A stretch of DNA of 64,000 nucleotides from Trichopria drosophilae. Taxonomy: Eukaryota > Arthropoda > Insecta > Hymenoptera > Diapriidae. Where the stretch lies: the NCBI GenBank assembly GCA_030407085.1, contig CM059584.1:122054501-122118500 (forward strand). Direction: 5' to 3'. The notes beneath the pieces were generated by a model, which saw only the letters and a list, made by a program, of their open reading frames with translations, ran no database searches and was not told the DNA's origin. Every line of letters begins with the position of its first letter. Position 1 is the stretch's first letter. Shown piece after piece: positions 58,501 through 64,000 of this stretch. Made by a program: the position numbers and the translations under genes.

Positions 58501-58829
58501 ACTGAGTACACGACCTATGATTTAAAGTAAAAATTGAATTTAGCAGCCATTTTTGAGCCGCCATTTTCTGCCCCAAATATTATTGACGTGATATTGATAA
58601 ATATCTTAGGTATTCTAATGCGGGAAATTTTTTATTTATTTTTTTTTACTGTTTTACTGCTAGAAAGTACTGTCAAATTTTACGTTAAATTTATGTACAT
58701 TTGCCTCTGGAAAACAAAAAATTTATCGCCACTTTCTTAGTGTTTTTTCGAATCGGAAGTAAACAAAAAAGCTTTTAAGTAAGTCGTGAATATTTTAATG
58801 CAAACTAACAGTGAAGAGTAAAGATTTTA

Positions 58830-59036
58830 CATTCAAAAAAATTTAGTAATATTAACTGTAAATAAGGTTGCCTGTTAGCGGCTAAATATTGAGTATTTTC
58901 AACTACATTTTTGTTGAATTGGACTAAAGTTGTTGCATCAGTAACATAGTGCAATTGGAATTACGATGTAGTTGACTAAATATTTGTGTTAACCAGCAGC
59001 CAGATATTTAGTCAATACTACTCATTTTTTTGAGTG
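58830..59036. mobile_element. TA-flanked MITE, CACTCAAAAAAAT ends (right arm copy)
   Basis: Mirror-image copy of the MITE at 55295-55501, at the matching position in the other arm of the 6.7-kb inverted repeat. Confidence 0.7.
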
Positions 59037-60327
59037 TATATTTCTACATACTGTGAAGTATTAAAAAGCTTCCTGTTGGGCAACAAACGTCTCTCAAAAG
59101 TTTTGTAAACATAGCAGAAATTTTATAAATGTAGATTTGTCGGGTTTATATCTGACATAATTTTAACTTTGATGACTTCAATCATTTACGTAATGAACAT
59201 ATAAAACATCAAGTTACTTTTAAAAAAATAAAGTAGTGTATGAAAGTTGCTAATTTAATAAATTAGTATAGGAAATATGAAAAACCGAAAATTGAGTTTC
59301 AGTCTGTTGAACGAGGCCTGCAACAGTGAAATGCAATGCTAATTTTGTAAAAATCTGTTTGTCATTAGATGAAAACGAAGAAATTATTTCACTAGTTTAC
59401 TTTTAAAAAGTCACGGATGTTGAATTAACAAAATAATACTTGAATAAGTAGGAATATGAATAATAGTATGAATAAATATTAAAGAAATTGTAAATTAACT
59501 AAAATATGTAATGATTGTTAATGACCAAGTAACAACATGTTCACAAGGAAGGCTAAAAAATGTGATGACTGAAATAACTTATCGATTTTAAACAACACTG
59601 GTTACTATACTAAAAAATATAGTAATATTGGTGAAACATGTGGTTGCCTGTTAACAATCAAATATTGATTAACTTTTAACTACAATTTAGTTTGAAACGA
59701 CCTCACGTTGTTCTATCGGTGTCATGATTCAGTTAGAAGAACTAATATGTAGCAGATGAATGGACTAAATATTTAGGTGCCATCTCGCAATCACATAGTT
59801 AGTCAATTTTACAATTTTTCAGCATACGATTGTACGAACTGTAGTGTATTAAAAAGTTTCCTGCTAGACAATAAATGTTTCTTAAACGTTTTATAAACAT
59901 TGCATAAACGAAGTAATTTATAAATGTACATTTTTCGGGTTTATATTTATCATTATTTCAGATTTCATGACTTAATCCTTTACATAATAACGTACAATAT
60001 TAGAACATCTGCTTATTTTTTAAAAAGTAAATTAGCTAATACAAGAGGTTCTATAGTGGTGCCTATGAGAAAAAACTATTTCTTGACGTTGGTAAAAAAA
60101 AGTATGTATGTTAATGTGAACTAAGAAAATATTAAACTTTATGGTATCTCAATAATTCAATCAGTGATTGTTAAACACTACTTAAAATTTGACGAAATTA
60201 TTAAGTAGGTATTATTTCTAGTACAAATGAAACAACATTTCAAATGTTTGTATAGCAAACGAACATCAGAATATTTTTAATTCTGTTAACTTAATTGGAT
60301 ATTTTTCGTTTTAATAATTTTTAATTT

Positions 60328-60400
60328 TAATAAAATAAATAAAATAAATAAAATAAATAAAATAAATAAAATAAATAAAATAAATAAAATAAATAAAATT
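60328..60400. repeat. (AAAATAAAT)n microsatellite
   Basis: Eight or so 9-bp AAAATAAAT units in the outer right arm of the large inverted repeat. The left arm lacks this expansion. Confidence 0.9.
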
Positions 60401-60529
60401 TATTAATAATTTAATAAATTTTGGAGATTTGTATTTAATATGAATTCGAACCTATTAGTTTCAATGCGTTGCGTGTATTACCTTTTTTCTTTTAGAAGGA
60501 AAGAAGAATCAATGAAAGTTTTTGTTTTG

Positions 60530-63500
60530 GAGTTTACGTAAGAGTAATAAATGTATTGTATAATAATGTATTTATTTTTATATATTGACAACTATATGTG
60601 ATTTCATAATAAATAAATATTCGATGGAAGTCTTTGACGAGTAAATCACGATGTTTTTGTCATGCATTATTACTTTTTAAGCTAATTTTGTTTTACGACT
60701 CCCGGGTTGAATTTTAGGGAAAATCTTAAGATAATTCAACCTTTCCATTTTTACCATCATAACAAAAATTTTTAATTTTTCTAGCAAAACTTAGATAGCG
60801 AAAAATTGGCCAGAAAAATTAAAGATATGCATCACAAAAGCATCATAATTTTCTCGTAAAAGACGTCCATTAAATATTTATTTATTATTTAATAATTCTG
60901 AGCAATACACTTATTTGATTATTATATTTTATTCCATTTCTAACTTCAACAAACCATTGAGTGTGCAAATACTCTCCTGTAATGTAATGATTTTTGCTTG
61001 AGGGTAGATAGTTCCGGAACTCCGATACTTATTATCTAAATAAAAAGTAGATCAACAGTTCTTACTTGGCTTCATCCTTACTAGTATAAAGTACAATATT
61101 AATCATTTATTATTCAGATTCGTAGATGCTTTCAGGCTTAAAAATTCATCAATATTATCCTTCAAACAAATATTACAACAGTAAGAATTTTTCTCATTGT
61201 TCACCTAAATATTTACCTTTTTAATTTTTATTAGAATTTACATCTGAAAATTGTAAATAATAATGTTGTCATTATTTAATCACTCTTAGATTATATATTT
61301 AATAATTATCATTTTTTTTTAAATCCGCAGAAAAAAAATGTGCAGGACAAACTTTTTATATCTTAAATTCGGCGATTTTGTTTAAAATAGCATTAATTTC
61401 TTTAAATTAAGTTGGTATTTAGATTTAAAATATAATTTTTGGTACTGACAACATGAATAGTCCTCGACTTCCGTGTTACAAGTTCTAAAAAAATGTTACA
61501 TTTGAACGAATCCATTTCAAATTATGCAGCCAGATAGGGTCAAATTTTTATATTTAATTGTCGATTGAATATGTTATTCCTCAAAGGAAAATAAGAGGAT
61601 ACGTATTTTGCCGAATTCGAAAATGATTATTTTTAACGAAGTTACGAGTATTTCAAATTTTAACGCTGAAAATTAAGAAACCGTTGAATAATGTTTCTAA
61701 TTAATTGTTATTAATTTTTTATTAATTGAAAATTGAATCATATTTAAGTAAATAACTTTTCGACAATGTATTTTATTTAAGCTTCTTTTTATTCAATTTT
61801 TTTCCAATTATGTTTCGCTGTTCTAGTCATGTACGATACTCGGTTACCATTTTTATCACCTTCAATCTTCAAAAGTGGCATTTTTTAATTCCCGAAATTG
61901 CGTGAACCTTCTTCCATTCACTACTAAAATTCTGCGCTAAAATTTTGACCATATCTACCTGCATGATTTGAAATAAATTCGGTGATTTCTAAATATGGAT
62001 GTGTCAACCACATAAAATGTAAAATTTGTTAAAATTGAATTTTTGCTTACTTCACTAGATTCATTTTTATATAAACAATAAGTAGTACGACACGAACCAC
62101 ATAGTCGTCACAACCACACGAATGATCCCATTATTACAGATATTAAATTATAATTATTAAAATGAAAGAGCTTTCATACTTAAGTAATACATTACTTTAC
62201 TTTTTAAATACGTTGGTATGTCATAAATATTGCGTATAACTGAATAATATTAATTGCAGTTTAATTAAATGTTTACGTCCTAAATGTGAAATTCTAAACC
62301 TAAACATTTACTTATTTATCACAGTTTTAAACTGAAATGCAGTTTACGCGATGATAAATTTAATATGTAACAATTTTAAGACTTATTATTTGTATCTATA
62401 GAAATTAAATGATGAGTTTATGACATAAAAAATGATTTACAGTATCAGTAACTTATAGGTACTTTTCTATTTAAAACCGATCATTAAATCACATAATTTA
62501 GTTCTTGTGCGTAGATCATTCCAAACTCTCTTAAACGAGGTTTGTCAGGTCTAAAAATATAGCTGTTTCTGCATTTCAATTCGTATAACTCTTGCGTCTA
62601 ATGAGATATGGACTGAATGAAAAAAGAGTGATTATAAATTATTAGTTTACGGAAAAATAGTAGATTTGTCTAAATATTTTGGGATTAAGTAACTGAATGT
62701 TTGTTGAAAACGCAAAACTACTTAGTATATTGTACAAAATATTTATTCTCTACGTAACGATCGATTAGAAAGTAATTCAATTAGTAATTCATTAAGCTAT
62801 TGGTATCTTAGTAAATGTTTAGTTTAAATTATTAATATTTTGTTCATTGTAGAAGATCTATTCAAATTATTATTCAATTTCAAAAGTTTTATATCTTTTG
62901 TCATTTTTTTGTATAAAAAGTCTTACAAATAGGAAATTATGAAATATTTTTGTGGAATGGATCAAAAAAGATTTAAAGTTTTAGATCCCACAATATAAAA
63001 TAAAAATTCGAAATTTTCCACAGATTTTATTGAAACGAATTTAATTTCTATAAATATTAAAAAAATTAAGAAAACTTCTAAGCAGGCTACTAAGAAGGAC
63101 GGTGATATAAAAACTTTAAAACTAAAAATATCGAAATAAACTTATTGTATACAAAAAAATAAGTCAAGATTGTAAGAAACAAAAATGCCTAAGAATTAAT
63201 ATACTCAAATAATTATGAAGTTTATAAAATTACTTTATGCGGAAATATTATATAGTAACTAGTTTGTTACTATTTAACTATGCTTCAAAAGATGTTTTAA
63301 CTGAATCGAATTATTAATGCTCTTTTAAGGCAGGGTTAGACCGCCTGCCTCTAACGTTATTCAGCTGACCTGAATTCGTTTTCATTTTCCAGATTTAAGT
63401 ACGTAATCGTTTGGAATTTTCTTCGTCGTTATGAATTGTCTTGTATTTTCTTATATTTTCTCAACGCAAGACAAGTGTCAGCAACAAACTGGGGTTTCTG

Positions 63501-64000
63501 AAATAAGATGCTGGGCTATTCAAAGTGAAAAGTTTCTTTAATTAACCAAAGTATTTTACGAAATATAAGATGCTACTTCTGTTAGAGACACGTTTTTTAA
63601 TAACTGTTGCATTTTTAACATAGATGCAATACATTATAGAATGTCGATTGGTTTAGTTTTCAAGAAAAATTTAATTGGTTAATGTATATAGTAGTATGAT
63701 TACTTTTATGTATGGAAAAAATTCTTACAATCAGGACCGACCTTTTTTAAAAATTGGCTTAAATTTAGCCACTAAGTCAGAATATGATCTTAAAACAAAT
63801 TCTTGCTGTCGTGAAATTTAAAATAAGACTTTATCATTTCCCCAAGGCTTTATTAACACCTTAAAATGGGACGATCCTGATGATTGTTTTAAACTTTCTG
63901 GGTCAATTTTTCTTCAAGAAGCAAGAAAAACGCAAATGAAATGGCAATTATTATCCTGCTAGATTCAAACACACAATAAGAGTAAACAACATAAACAATA
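60530..64000. other. AT-rich DNA, nothing recognised
   Basis: No coding frame, RNA gene or terminal repeat was identified in the last 3.5 kb. Confidence 0.45.

Larger units (their letters stand above)
53835..60525. repeat. 6.7-kb inverted repeat (foldback) with internal tandem units
   Basis: Arms of about 2.5 kb (53835-56318 and 58017-60525) are inverted copies around a 1.7-kb centre. Similarity is highest at the inner ends and lower outside. Each arm also contains a direct duplication of about 0.8 kb (for example 54300-54760 against 55090-55540). A small MITE occupies mirrored positions in both arms. No transposase or host gene was seen inside. Confidence 0.8.

Noticed and set aside
1..64000. 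tRNA or rRNA genes
   Set aside because: No cloverleaf-compatible A/B box pairs or rRNA-like conserved blocks were noticed by eye; a tRNAscan-type search would be needed to exclude them.

Overview
This is a strongly AT-rich, intron-bearing insect nuclear window. It carries (TTAGG)n tracts (the ancestral insect telomere repeat), a SART/R1-clade LINE inserted in such a tract, Penelope-like elements, and many foldback DNA elements and MITEs. The pygopus gene and the TTAGG repeats fit a non-dipteran insect such as a hymenopteran; that placement is inference.

Host genes. (1) pygopus (pygo), plus strand, four coding exons: 11068-11277, 12243-13253, 17398-17543 and 17612-17732. Together they encode 495 aa, with the N-terminal homology domain split over exons 1-2 and the C-terminal PHD finger split over exons 3-4. 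A possible non-coding first exon ends at a consensus donor at 4232. (2) A minus-strand coding exon (34512-35367) for a two-pass membrane protein that I do not recognise. About 3.9 kb of non-repetitive AT-rich DNA lies downstream of it.

Layout. 1-4 kb: CpG-rich patch, a TTAA-flanked MITE and a palindromic foldback. 4-11 kb: intergenic DNA or the 5' intron of pygo, with an 8-bp-TSD MITE, a TA-flanked MITE and two back-to-back TA-flanked foldbacks. 11-19 kb: pygo, with a 2.3-kb foldback, a LINE remnant and hammerhead-like motifs in its introns. 19-30.6 kb: a repeat nest containing a foldback with a spliced gene fragment, LINEs, nested Penelope-like fragments and MITEs. 30.6-35.4 kb: the membrane-protein gene. 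35.6-41.2 kb: a composite element with TTAGG tracts and a broken SART-like LINE inside it. 41.6-52 kb: further foldbacks, a second TTAGG composite, and a decayed copy of an insect multicopy gene. 53.8-60.5 kb: a 6.7-kb inverted repeat. 60.5-64 kb: nothing recognised.

Most notable signal. Three elements share one architecture: inverted arrays of 14-17 bp A-run phrases, GG termini and 8-bp flanking duplications (two exact, one 6/8). Two of the three contain interstitial TTAGG tracts, and in one of those a telomere-targeting LINE has inserted. A fourth, weaker copy lies at 51.5 kb. I know of no named class with this structure. All identifications come from reading the sequence; no database search was run.
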